From: an uncultured Actinomycetes bacterium
GTDB lineage: Bacteria; Actinomycetota; Acidimicrobiia; Acidimicrobiales; RAAP-2
DNA: 64,000 nt
NCBI GenBank assembly: GCA_903860745.1
Contig: CAIORQ010000044.1
Coordinates: forward strand, 1 to 64,000
Direction of reading: 5' to 3'
Positions within the stretch are counted from its first letter, which is position 1; each line of letters opens with the position of its first letter. The translations under genes were made by a program, and so were the position numbers. Below are positions 50,514-60,302 of this stretch, piece after piece. The notes under the pieces were generated by a model. The model was not told where the DNA came from. It did no database searches and saw nothing but the letters and a program-made list of their open reading frames with translations.

Positions 50514-51271
50514 GCGTCCACCTTCACGGGATTCGAGGGGTGCTGCGGGGTGATCATGGTGACCAGCGCCCAGCAGACGCAGGCGTAGAGGACGACGAAG
50601 CCGGCGAGGAAGGTGTCGCCACCCGGCCACCTGACCTTGAGCCCCTCGCCCACCCAGAAGGTGCCGTAACTCACGAGCAGCACGCCGACGCTCATCTTCA
50701 TGGCGTTCTCGGGCACCTTGGACAGTTGCTTGGCGACGACGGCTCCTACGACGGCCACGATCACCACGGCCAGGGCCGCCACGACGACGGCCAGACCGAG
50801 CCGGTGCGCCGAGGTGCCCAGCGTGAGCACCGTGATGACGACCTCGAGCCCCTCGAGGAACACGCCCTTGAAGGCCATGACGAAGGCGATGCGGTCACGG
50901 TCGCTACCGGTGGCCACCTGGAGCTCGGCGACGGTCTCTTGGTAGATGGCGTCCTCGTCGTGCTTGGCCTTGAGCCCCGTGGAACGCAGGATGGCCTTGC
51001 GCAGCCACTGCATGCCGAAGATGAGCAGTACGCCCCCGACGATCAGACGCAGCCAGGTGAGCGGCACGTGCACGAGGGCCGGGCCGAAGACGGCCACCAG
51101 GGCCGCCAGGGCCGCCAGGGCCGCCGCGGTGCCCTCGAAGGCGCTGCGCCAGCCGCGGGTGTGGCCGACCGCGAAGACGATGGTGAGGGCCTCGACCATC
51201 TCGACGGCGCAGGCCAGGAAGACTGCTCCGACGAGGACGAGGGTGCCTGAGGACACGCTGACGGCAATCAC
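50510..51271 (-). CDS. COG4280-like multispan membrane protein, possible ion transporter
   Basis: A 253-residue protein with about seven spans. It contains two related acidic motifs, EMVEALTIVFAVG in helix 1 and FLEGLEVVITVLTLG in the middle, as in transporters built by internal duplication (for example iron permease and Gdt1-like families). A polar loop DEDAIYQETVAEL lies between halves. I assign it to the COG4280 group; metal cation transport is inferred from the Glu-x2-Glu pattern. GTG start with AGGAGAG upstream. Confidence 0.65.
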   Translation of the reverse strand: MIAVSVSSGTLVLVGAVFLACAVEMVEALTIVFAVGHTRGWRSAFEGTAAALAALAALVAVFGPALVHVPLTWLRLIVGGVLLIFGMQWLRKAILRSTGLKAKHDEDAIYQETVAELQVATGSDRDRIAFVMAFKGVFLEGLEVVITVLTLGTSAHRLGLAVVVAALAVVIVAVVGAVVAKQLSKVPENAMKMSVGVLLVSYGTFWVGEGLKVRWPGGDTFLAGFVVLYACVCWALVTMITPQHPSNPVKVDA

Positions 51272-51336
51272 AGTCTCATCTCGCTCTCCTGGGGTGCACC
51301 GTTCTCGACACTAGCGAGGCGCTGCTCATCGCCGCA

Positions 51337-52782
51337 CTAGCGGCGCAGGGTCTCCGGCCACCGGCCCGGGCGATCAGGACGCAACAACATGTCGGTGTAC
51401 TCGCGACCCAGGTGTTCCTGACGCCAGGTCAACATCTCCTGCGCAGCGCTCAGTACCCGTGGCGCGTCGTCGCACGGCGTACGCCAGGTGGGATCGGCCA
51501 CCAGGTCGAAGCACAGGTACGAGCCGTCGCCGAACTGGACGTAGGCGAGGTCCTCGCCCAGGGACACCGCCAGGTTCTGGCGCGACAGGTTGCGGTCCCA
51601 GGGCCAGGGCGACGACTCGTGACCGATGAAGAAGGTCCGGTAGTCCCACTCGTAGTGCGCACAACGCCGCCACTCGACCTCGCGACCCTCGAGGAGGGGG
51701 GTGAGCACTCGACCGTCGAACTGCGCGGGCACCTCGAGGCCGAGGGCGTGGGCCAGCGTCGGAGCGATGTCGACGTTCTCGGTGAACTCGTCCACCACCC
51801 GCCCGGCGTGGGGGCTGCGCGGATCGCGCCAGAGCCCCAGGATGTTGTAGCTCTGGGGGAAGAAGCCCAGCTTCTCGATCAGGCCGTGGTCGCCCAGCTG
51901 GTCGCCGTGGTCCGAGACCACGATGATCAGCGTGTCGTCGTACTCACCGCGCTGGCGCAGCGCCTCGACGACGCGCCCGAGGTGGAAGTCGACCTCCGAG
52001 ACCATGCCGTAGTACTGCGCGCGCAGTCGGCGCATGGCCTCCTCCTCGCGCGGCGCGCTACTCGCGGCCACCCCCAGGGCGATCTCGTGGAGCGGGTGGC
52101 GCTGGGGGGCCGGCACCGCCTCGATCGGCATCGCGACGTCGGCGGGGTCGTAGAGGCGCGAGTAATCCCCCGCCGCGGCGTAGGGCGGGTGGGGACGGAG
52201 GTAGCTCAGGTGGGCGAACCAGCCCTCGTCTTGGACGTCGAGCCACTCGAGGAACTTGTTCGTCAAGAACCCCGTCAGTGAGTGCTCGGCGGGTCGATCG
52301 GACTCCCCGCTCAGCGCCGGGGCCCACCCGAAGGGGACGTCGTAGCCGAGGTCGCGCAGGTACTGCACCCAGGTGGCCTGGCTCTCGGGCAGGTAGTGGC
52401 CCACGGCGAAGCCCGGGAGGATCCCGTCGTAGCTGTCGAGTCGCTCGTCGTCGAAGCCGTCGGCCTGGTTGGGGTCGAGTCCCTGGTCGGTGTAGCCGAA
52501 GAGGGTCGGGACGTAACCCGCGCGTCGGGCCAACCTCGCGACGTTGTCGAAGCGGTCCGCGAGGGGGGAGCCGTTCGCCACCACCCGGTTGTTCATCTGG
52601 TAGGTGCCGGTGTAGAGCGCCGCCCGTCCGGGGGCGCAGGGGGCGGCCTGGGAGTAGTGCCGGCCGAGCCGCACCCCGTCGGCGGCCAAGCCGTCGAGGG
52701 TGGGGGTCTTCACCAGGGGGTGGCCCGCCGCTCCGTAGGAGTCGGCGCGAAACTGGTCGAGGGTCACGAAGAGGACGTTCAC
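51337..52782 (-). CDS. Sulfatase (type I, formylglycine-dependent)
   Basis: A 481-residue alkaline-phosphatase-fold hydrolase. The metal-binding start FVTLDQFRADS, the sulfatase motif CAPGR (Cys49, Pro51, Arg53) for formylglycine formation and VVSDHGDQLGDHG near residue 290 are visible. It resembles choline-sulfatase and phosphonate monoester hydrolases. No signal peptide, so it is cytoplasmic. No formylglycine-generating enzyme is adjacent. Start: the GTG at 52782 has AAGGAG at ideal distance, while the in-frame GTG at 52788 would sit on it. Confidence 0.9.
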   Translation of the reverse strand: MNVLFVTLDQFRADSYGAAGHPLVKTPTLDGLAADGVRLGRHYSQAAPCAPGRAALYTGTYQMNNRVVANGSPLADRFDNVARLARRAGYVPTLFGYTDQGLDPNQADGFDDERLDSYDGILPGFAVGHYLPESQATWVQYLRDLGYDVPFGWAPALSGESDRPAEHSLTGFLTNKFLEWLDVQDEGWFAHLSYLRPHPPYAAAGDYSRLYDPADVAMPIEAVPAPQRHPLHEIALGVAASSAPREEEAMRRLRAQYYGMVSEVDFHLGRVVEALRQRGEYDDTLIIVVSDHGDQLGDHGLIEKLGFFPQSYNILGLWRDPRSPHAGRVVDEFTENVDIAPTLAHALGLEVPAQFDGRVLTPLLEGREVEWRRCAHYEWDYRTFFIGHESSPWPWDRNLSRQNLAVSLGEDLAYVQFGDGSYLCFDLVADPTWRTPCDDAPRVLSAAQEMLTWRQEHLGREYTDMLLRPDRPGRWPETLRR

Positions 52783-52919
52783 GGACACTCCTTGCTCGCG
52801 ACAGCGGCGTCGCCTCCCGAGGCTAGCCACGGGTGGTGAACTCTCGGTGACGCCTCTTCAACGCGTGGGCCACGCGGGGGCCCGGCGACCTTTCCCGGGG
52901 TGCTCGGTAGGCTGGATCG

Positions 52920-53456
52920 GTGCAGAACTCCTCGGGCTCGGGTCTCGGTGCCGTCGCGCTGATCGCGCTCATCGCCACCTCGATCCTGGTGCGTCGGGGT
53001 CGGCTCCAGTCGAGGTCGGCGAAGCTCGCGACGGGTGAGCGGATACGACCCCTCGCCATCACCCTGCTCGACCCGGTGGTGAGCGTCGTCATCATCGGAC
53101 AGTTCATCGTGCACTTCGCCAACGCCTCCCCCCTGCGCGTGGGCGCCATGGCGCTGGGCGCCGTCGTCGGCGTCGCCGTCGGCTACGCCCGGGCGCGGGT
53201 GATGTTCGTGCGCGCCATCAAGGAGACGACGTCGATCGTGCTGCGCCGCAGCGGCCTCGAGTACGGGTTGGTGTCGATCCTGATCGTGCTGCGCCTCGTC
53301 GAGGGCTCCATCGACCGCTCGACCTCGACGCTGGCCGTGGCGGGCGTCACCGGCCTCGCGGTGCTCGCCGCGGTCGAGGCCGTGGCGCGCGCCGGCTTCA
53401 TCGTCCGCCTCTATCTCCTCAGCCCCGCCACCACCTCGGGTGAACTCGACGCCTGA
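52920..53456 (+). CDS. Multispan membrane protein of unknown function
   Basis: Not firmly recognised. A 178-residue protein with a first span (LGAVALIALIATSILV), then about three further spans and a charged loop RVMFVRAIKETTSIVLRRSG. The layout recalls CcdC/DUF1453-like proteins. TAGGCT lies 6 nt before the GTG start, suggesting leaderless mRNA. It converges with the PadR-linked gene 18 bp downstream. Confidence 0.65.
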   Translation: MQNSSGSGLGAVALIALIATSILVRRGRLQSRSAKLATGERIRPLAITLLDPVVSVVIIGQFIVHFANASPLRVGAMALGAVVGVAVGYARARVMFVRAIKETTSIVLRRSGLEYGLVSILIVLRLVEGSIDRSTSTLAVAGVTGLAVLAAVEAVARAGFIVRLYLLSPATTSGELDA

Positions 53457-53474
53457 CTCGGCGCCCCGATCGGT

Positions 53475-54599
53475 CTAGTTCGACGGAGGCGGGCAGTTCG
53501 ACGGCGGGTATCCGACGACGCCACCGTTCTGGATCACGTCGCGGGGCAGGCACACGTGCTGGATCGCTCGCCCCCCGACTCGCACGGCGACGTGGAACAC
53601 GCCCCGTGAGAGACTGACCGACTCGATCGCCACGCCAGTGAGGCGCTCATCCACCAGCCCCGCGATCGACATCAGCTCCGTCGCCGTCGCGGGGTGCTGG
53701 AGGATCAGGTCCCGGGACTGCGCCGTCTGACTGATCGCCTGGACGTAGCGAAGGGCGAGCGGCTCCGCCCTGGTCACGCTCCCCACCGGGTAGAGCGCGG
53801 CCTCGACGGCGCTCGCCGCCACGCTGTCGATGGTGCACCACGACGGCATCGCCACGACCTCGGTCGCAACGGCGCACACGACGTCGGGCGCGCTGCGGTT
53901 GAGCATCGTCGTCGTGTAGCGGCGGCCGTGGTCGAGGTAGACCACCCTGACCCCGACCACGGGATAGACGTGGTGGACCCGCGCCACCCGCACGCCCACG
54001 TAGAGGGTGTTGTGGCGCGCCAGTGCCACGGTCCGCCCGAGGGCGGGTACCGGGTTATGGAGTGACAGGTTGGCCGTCTCGGCCATGGGCCAGGGGCCCG
54101 GGTTGATCACGTCGGAGCTGACAGCTGCGAAGTCCGCGCCCGCGACCGTCGCCAGGGGGAAGCCCGGCACGCCGATGACGTGCACCGAGAGGATGCGCAG
54201 CACCGTGCCCGGTCGGGCGCCGAAGCCGAAGGTCATGGTGGTCACCCCGGGCGCATCCGCCGTGAAGGTCCCCCCGCCGCTGCTGGTCGCGGTCAAGGTC
54301 GGCGGCGACGGTGTGGCGAGCACGGCGGCCACGATGAGCACGACGGCCACCGTCATCGCGGCCAGCCCCGTCACCCCCACCGTCCAGCGCAGCAGTCGTT
54401 GCAACTGCAGGCGGGTGACGAGGCCATGGAGAGCGACGTTCGCACCGCGTCGGGGCGACCAGGGGCGCTCGTCGAACTCTGCCTCGAGGTGGGCGCAGAA
54501 CTCCTCGCCGTAGCGCTCGCGCCAGACCCGCGGGTACCAGCGCAGGCTGCGTTGCGCCCGCGCGCCGTAGCGCGACGTCGCGACGGCGTCGGACCTCAC
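53475..54599 (-). CDS. PadR-associated membrane-anchored protein
   Basis: A 374-residue protein. The N-terminal RWYPRVWRERYGEEFCAHLEAEF is the short domain common in proteins encoded after PadR regulators (seen as YPRVWRERYGEEF). One membrane span follows (VTGLAAMTVAVVLIVAAVLA, residues about 78-97), then about 270 extracytoplasmic residues, Thr/Val-rich, with no known motif. GTG overlaps the PadR stop by 4 nt. It is probably the main target of PadR. Function unknown. Confidence 0.75.
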   Translation of the reverse strand: MRSDAVATSRYGARAQRSLRWYPRVWRERYGEEFCAHLEAEFDERPWSPRRGANVALHGLVTRLQLQRLLRWTVGVTGLAAMTVAVVLIVAAVLATPSPPTLTATSSGGGTFTADAPGVTTMTFGFGARPGTVLRILSVHVIGVPGFPLATVAGADFAAVSSDVINPGPWPMAETANLSLHNPVPALGRTVALARHNTLYVGVRVARVHHVYPVVGVRVVYLDHGRRYTTTMLNRSAPDVVCAVATEVVAMPSWCTIDSVAASAVEAALYPVGSVTRAEPLALRYVQAISQTAQSRDLILQHPATATELMSIAGLVDERLTGVAIESVSLSRGVFHVAVRVGGRAIQHVCLPRDVIQNGGVVGYPPSNCPPPSN

Positions 54600-54937
54600 G
54601 CGACACTCCACGAACGGCGCAGCCGCGCTCGACTCTCGGCCACCAGGCGCTCCTGCTCGCGCAACGTCGCGTCCAGCGCGGACGCCCCGGCGCCACTTAA
54701 CCGGTAGGGGCGGCGGCGGTCCTGGCTGGGCACCGCTTCGATCAGCCCCCGGCCCTCGAGCCGGGCCAGGGCTTCGTAGAGCGTGCCCGGGGCGATCCGC
54801 ACACCGGCGAAGCCCTCGATGTCCTTGGTCAAGGCGTAGCCGTGCTTCTCCCCGTCGGCCAGGCTCGTCAAGATGTAGAACGACGCGCCGGAGAGCAGGC
54901 CCTCGACCTCGGCCCTCGGTCGGCGCTGGCTCGTCAC
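54596..54937 (-). CDS. PadR-family transcriptional regulator
   Basis: A 113-residue winged-helix regulator. SGASFYILTSLADGEKHGYAL starts the fold (seen as FYILTSLADGEKHGYAL), followed by IAPGTLYEALARLEGRGLIE for the recognition helix and wing, and a short C-terminal dimer helix. It overlaps the membrane protein gene (GTGA). A perfect palindrome sits 4 bp upstream of its start and covers its -10 box TATAGT, so it is clearly autoregulated. Confidence 0.94.
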   Translation of the reverse strand: MTSQRRPRAEVEGLLSGASFYILTSLADGEKHGYALTKDIEGFAGVRIAPGTLYEALARLEGRGLIEAVPSQDRRRPYRLSGAGASALDATLREQERLVAESRARLRRSWSVA

Positions 54938-54940
54938 GCG

Positions 54941-54971
54941 ACCAACTATATCGGCTTCCGATATAGTTGGT
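54941..54971. promoter_or_regulatory. PadR operator: perfect 14-bp inverted repeat
   Basis: ACCAACTATATCGG (54941-54954) and its exact complement (54958-54971) are separated by CTT. On the minus strand the TATAGT within the proximal arm lies 7 nt before the GTG start, so operator and promoter coincide. The ATAT core matches known PadR sites. Confidence 0.85.
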
Positions 54972-55003
54972 GATCTGTTGGTACCCGGCGTCCGGGACGC
55001 CGG

Positions 55004-56392
<1,389 letters not shown>

Positions 56393-56595
56393 AACAGACC
56401 TCTTCTCACGTTTTCGCCGCTCTACCGACGCCGGGTCCCACTGCGTGAGCCCTCTTGCTACGTTACCTAGATTGGGTCGTATCCCGGTGCGCGCCCAAGG
56501 GAGGAAGGTCACTTCCCGACGCGCCACGTTCCGACGCAAACGGGTGGGTGGAGGCTCCCACGAGGCCCGCGGCCCCCGTCGAGCGCGCGGCGCGC

Positions 56596-57123
56596 CTAGT
56601 CGTCGGCCACTCTCAGCCCGCGTGCGCCCGTCGCGCGCTGCAGGTCCTCGAAGCTGGTGGCGAACACGGCGTGGGGGTGTCCCGCGGCCGCCCAGATGAC
56701 GTCGTGGTCCCCGAGGGCCTCGTCGATCAGCACGGTCACCTCCACCGGGAATCCGTGCGGCGACGACCCGCGCGACCTGTCGCTCACCCAACCGAAGGGG
56801 CCGACGCCGCCGATGGAGAAGCCCGACCATTCCTTGACGTAGTCGGCGTCGACGCGGTGCAGCGCGGTCACCTCGAGGAACTCGGCGACGAGGGCGACGT
56901 CGACGCGGTGACGCCCGCTGGTGATCACCAGGACCGGCTCGCCGCCCTCGCGCCGGAACACGAGGGATGAGGCGATCTGGCCCACCGTGATGCCCAGACT
57001 GTCGGCCGCTTCCTGGGCGGTGCGCGCCGAAGCCTCGAGCTGACGGATGGTCACCGGGAGTCCGGCCCGCGTCAGGGCCTCGCGAACCCGTCGGACGGCC
57101 GGACGCTCGAGGACTGACTCCAC
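56596..57123 (-). CDS. YbaK/EbsC-type aminoacyl-tRNA deacylase
   Basis: A 175-residue YbaK-fold protein. Conserved features are TAQEAADSLGITVGQIASSLVF (seen as AADSLGITVGQIASSL), the catalytic Lys region VKEWSGFSIGGVGPFGW, and HPHAVFATSFEDL. These proteins clear mischarged aa-tRNA such as Ala- or Cys-tRNA-Pro; the exact one cannot be told. GTG start with TAGTAT 7 nt upstream. It has 203 bp to the malic enzyme start, with no gene between. Confidence 0.9.
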   Translation of the reverse strand: MESVLERPAVRRVREALTRAGLPVTIRQLEASARTAQEAADSLGITVGQIASSLVFRREGGEPVLVITSGRHRVDVALVAEFLEVTALHRVDADYVKEWSGFSIGGVGPFGWVSDRSRGSSPHGFPVEVTVLIDEALGDHDVIWAAAGHPHAVFATSFEDLQRATGARGLRVADD

Positions 57124-57205
57124 CTCGCCGATACTAGGCCCGCCCCCGGCCCCCCACGAGTCGCGACGTCCCCGCTACCCGTGCGGGGCCGGAGCACCCG
57201 TCGCC

Positions 57206-58372
57206 TCAGACCCGCAACCGAGCGAGCCGAGCGACGGCCTCCTCGAGCACCTCACGGCGTTTGGAGAACATCCAGCGCACCAGGTGACGTCCCGCGTCGG
57301 GGTCGTCGTAGAAGTCCGAGCTGGGGATCGCCACCACCCCGCAACGCTCGGGCAGCGCACGACAGAAGTTGTAGGAGTCCTCGTCGGTCAGTGTCGAGAT
57401 GTCGGTGGTCAAGAAGAAGGTGCCGGGCGACGCGAAGACCTCGAAGCCCGCCCCGGCGAGTCCGTCCGCGAGGAGGTCCCGCTTCTCGCGCAGGGTGGCC
57501 GCCGCCTCCACGACGTACTCGTCGCAGCGCTCCAGCCCCTCGGCGATCGCGTACTGGAAGGGCCCGCCGTTGACGTAGGTGAGGAACTGCTTGGCGGCGC
57601 GCACCGCCGCCAGGAGGTCGGGCTGCGCGCAGGCCCAGCCGATCTTCCATCCCGTGAAGGAGAAGGTCTTCGCCGCCGAGGAGATCGTGACGGTCCTGTC
57701 GGCCATGCCCGGCAGCGACGCCAGGGAGACGTGCGGGGCGTCGTAGACCAGGTGCTCGTACACCTCGTCGGTGACCGCCAGGAGGTCGTGGCGGCGGCAG
57801 AGCTCGGCGATGACCTCCAGCTCGGCGCGCGAGAAGACCTTGCCCGTGGGATTGTGCGGGGTGTTCACCAGCACCAGTCGCGTGCGGTCGCTGACCGCGG
57901 CCTCGAGGGTCGCGGGGTCGAAGGACCAGTCCGGCGACCGCAGGGGCACGACCGAACGCCTCGCCCCGGCCATCGCCGTGCACGCGGCGTAGGCGTCGTA
58001 GTAGGGCTCGAACATGATCACCTCGTCGCCCACCTCGCACAAGGCGAGCAGACTGGCCGCAATCGCCTCGGTCGCGCCTGCGGTGACCAGGACCTCGGTC
58101 GCGGGATCGAAGTCCAGTGCACGGAAGCGACTCTGGTGCGCACTGATCGCCTCGCGGAGCTCGACGATGCCGATACCGGGCGGATACTGGTTGTGGCCGG
58201 CCTCGATCGCGCGCATCGCGGCTCGTTTGATCAGGTCGGGTCCGTCGCTGTCGGGGAAGCCCTGGCCCAGGTTGATCGAACCGGTGGCCACCGCGAGTGC
58301 GGACATCTCGGAGAAGATGGTTCCCGTGTAGCCCTGCAGCCGCGAAACGAGATAGGGGTTCGCGCGACTCAT
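57206..58372 (-). CDS. Class I/II aminotransferase (DapC/kynurenine aminotransferase-like)
   Basis: A 388-residue PLP enzyme. Motifs: NLGQGFPDSDGP, NTPHNPTGKVF, the Asp-Tyr of VTDEVYEHLVYD and the Schiff-base Lys in SSAAKTFSFTGWKIGW. In actinobacteria this subgroup includes N-succinyldiaminopimelate aminotransferase DapC, and elsewhere kynurenine or methionine aminotransferases. The context does not decide. TATCGT lies 7 nt before the ATG at 58372. Confidence 0.88.
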   Translation of the reverse strand: MSRANPYLVSRLQGYTGTIFSEMSALAVATGSINLGQGFPDSDGPDLIKRAAMRAIEAGHNQYPPGIGIVELREAISAHQSRFRALDFDPATEVLVTAGATEAIAASLLALCEVGDEVIMFEPYYDAYAACTAMAGARRSVVPLRSPDWSFDPATLEAAVSDRTRLVLVNTPHNPTGKVFSRAELEVIAELCRRHDLLAVTDEVYEHLVYDAPHVSLASLPGMADRTVTISSAAKTFSFTGWKIGWACAQPDLLAAVRAAKQFLTYVNGGPFQYAIAEGLERCDEYVVEAAATLREKRDLLADGLAGAGFEVFASPGTFFLTTDISTLTDEDSYNFCRALPERCGVVAIPSSDFYDDPDAGRHLVRWMFSKRREVLEEAVARLARLRV

Positions 58373-58574
58373 TGCGTCCACGATACTGAGATGTCCACCA
58401 CCCGCACCCGACCCCTCGAGTCCGTGCGTCGCCACCAAGATTTTCCCGCGCCGCGCCCGCGCAACGCCTAAACTGGCCTGCTCTGACAGCCCGGGTCGAC
58501 GCGCTGCGCCGAGGTGGTGACGCAGCCGTCAGACCCGACTCACCGGATACTCACTTCAGCGTCGAAGGACCGCA

Positions 58575-60302
58575 ATGCCGCATCTGCCGTACCGAGAATT
58601 GCCTGATGCGGACCCCGGCACGCCCCCGCTGCGCTCGCCCCAGCGCTACCTCGCGTGGCTCGCGCGCCACCAGAGCGGGCACCTGTCGGCCAACGCGATC
58701 TTCGGGATCGGCTGGATGGTGTCCCAGGCCCTGGTCTGGGCCGCGGTCGGCCGGGCCCTCGACGCTGGCGTCGTGCACCACGACCCGCGGGCCCTACTGG
58801 TCTGGGTGACCCTGGTCATGGCGCTCGGCGTCGTCCAGGCGGTGTGCGGGTCGCTGCGCCACCAACTCGCCGTCACTAACTGGATGCACGCGGCCTTTCG
58901 CACGAGCCACCTCATCGGTCGTCACATCACGGCCACCGGTGACGCCCTCACCGACGAGATCCCGGCGGGGGACATCGTCAACACCGTGATGGCCGACGCC
59001 ATGCGCGTGGGGGGGACCTTCGACTCCCTGGCCCGCTTCATCGGCTCGATCATCTCCTGGCTGGTCGTCACCGGGATCCTGCTCGCCACGTCGGTGCAGT
59101 TGGGCCTGATCGTGCTGGTCGGCGTCCCCGTCCTGACCGGGCTCACCGTCCCGCTGATGCGTCCCCTGCACCGCGCCCAGGCGGCCCAGCGCGAGGCGGC
59201 CGGACGACTGGCCGCCCTGGCATCGGACACCGTCACGGGTCTGCGCATCCTGCGTGGCGTCGGGGGGGAGGAGGTCTTCTACGCCAACTACCAGCGACAG
59301 AACGAGTTGGTCCGTCGCACCGGGGTGGCCATCGCGACCCCCCAGGCGGGACTGGAGTCCGGCCAGGTGCTGCTGCCCGCCGTGCTCACCGTCGTGGTGA
59401 CCTTCCTCGGCGCCCACGACGTGATGAACGGCCAGCTCCAGCCGGGTCAGCTCGTCTCCTTCTTCGGCTACACCACCTTCCTCACCACTCCCCTGCGCAC
59501 CGCGATCGAGTACGTCATCTCGGTGACGCGCGCCTACGTGGGCGCGGGCAAGGTGTTGCGCATACTGCGCGTCGCCCCCACGGTGAGCGACGCGGGCCCG
59601 ACCCAGCCGTGGCCCGACGACTTCGGGGCCCTGCACGACGCTCGCAGTGGGGTGACCCTGCGGCGCGGCGCCGTGGTCGGGCTCGTGAGCGCCGACAGCG
59701 CCGACGTCGTACCGGTGGTGGAGCGTCTCGGCCGCTTCAGCGCCGACGTCGAGGGAGTGACCCTGGACGACGTCGCGCTCGGGTCGATCGCCCTCGCCGA
59801 CCTGCGTCGGCACATCGTGGTCAGCGAGATCGAACCGCGACTGTTCTCGGGTCCCCTGCGCGAGGAGTTGTCCGGCCGTTCGCGACACGACGACGCCGCC
59901 CTCGAGGCCGCCCTGCACGCGGCCAGCGCCACCGACGTCCTCGACGTCCTCGAGGGCCGGCTGTCGGCGAGGGTCGAGGAGAGGGGCCGCAGCTTCTCGG
60001 GAGGGCAGCGTCAACGACTCGTTCTCGCGCGAGCCCTCCTGACCAGCGCCGACGTCCTGATCCTGGTCGAACCCACCTCGGCGGTCGACGCCCACACCGA
60101 ACAACGCATCGCCGAGCGTCTGCGCGAGGCGCGGATGGGGCGCTGCACGGCACTGGTCACGAGCAGCCCGCTGCTACTCGACGTGACCGACGAGGTCTAC
60201 GTGCTCGGCCAGGGACGCGTCATCGCCCACGGCACCAACGAGGAACTGCTGGCGAGCTCGCCCGACTACCGCCGCATCGTGCTCCGGACGGATCAGCCGT
60301 GA
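58575..60302 (+). CDS. ABC exporter half with degenerate ATPase (partner 1)
   Basis: A 575-residue six-helix plus ATPase protein. Where Walker A should be, it reads GLVSADSADVV (residues 369-379), with no lysine. Walker B is LILVEPTS (Asp replaced by Val), the Q-loop Gln is Glu (VVSEIEP) and the H-loop His is lost (LVTSSPL). The signature FSGGQRQR near residue 474 and D-loop SAVD are intact. So this domain cannot bind ATP at its own P-loop but can complete the partner's site. The ATG has AAGGA upstream; the stop overlaps the partner (GTGA). Confidence 0.93.
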   Translation: MPHLPYRELPDADPGTPPLRSPQRYLAWLARHQSGHLSANAIFGIGWMVSQALVWAAVGRALDAGVVHHDPRALLVWVTLVMALGVVQAVCGSLRHQLAVTNWMHAAFRTSHLIGRHITATGDALTDEIPAGDIVNTVMADAMRVGGTFDSLARFIGSIISWLVVTGILLATSVQLGLIVLVGVPVLTGLTVPLMRPLHRAQAAQREAAGRLAALASDTVTGLRILRGVGGEEVFYANYQRQNELVRRTGVAIATPQAGLESGQVLLPAVLTVVVTFLGAHDVMNGQLQPGQLVSFFGYTTFLTTPLRTAIEYVISVTRAYVGAGKVLRILRVAPTVSDAGPTQPWPDDFGALHDARSGVTLRRGAVVGLVSADSADVVPVVERLGRFSADVEGVTLDDVALGSIALADLRRHIVVSEIEPRLFSGPLREELSGRSRHDDAALEAALHAASATDVLDVLEGRLSARVEERGRSFSGGQRQRLVLARALLTSADVLILVEPTSAVDAHTEQRIAERLREARMGRCTALVTSSPLLLDVTDEVYVLGQGRVIAHGTNEELLASSPDYRRIVLRTDQP

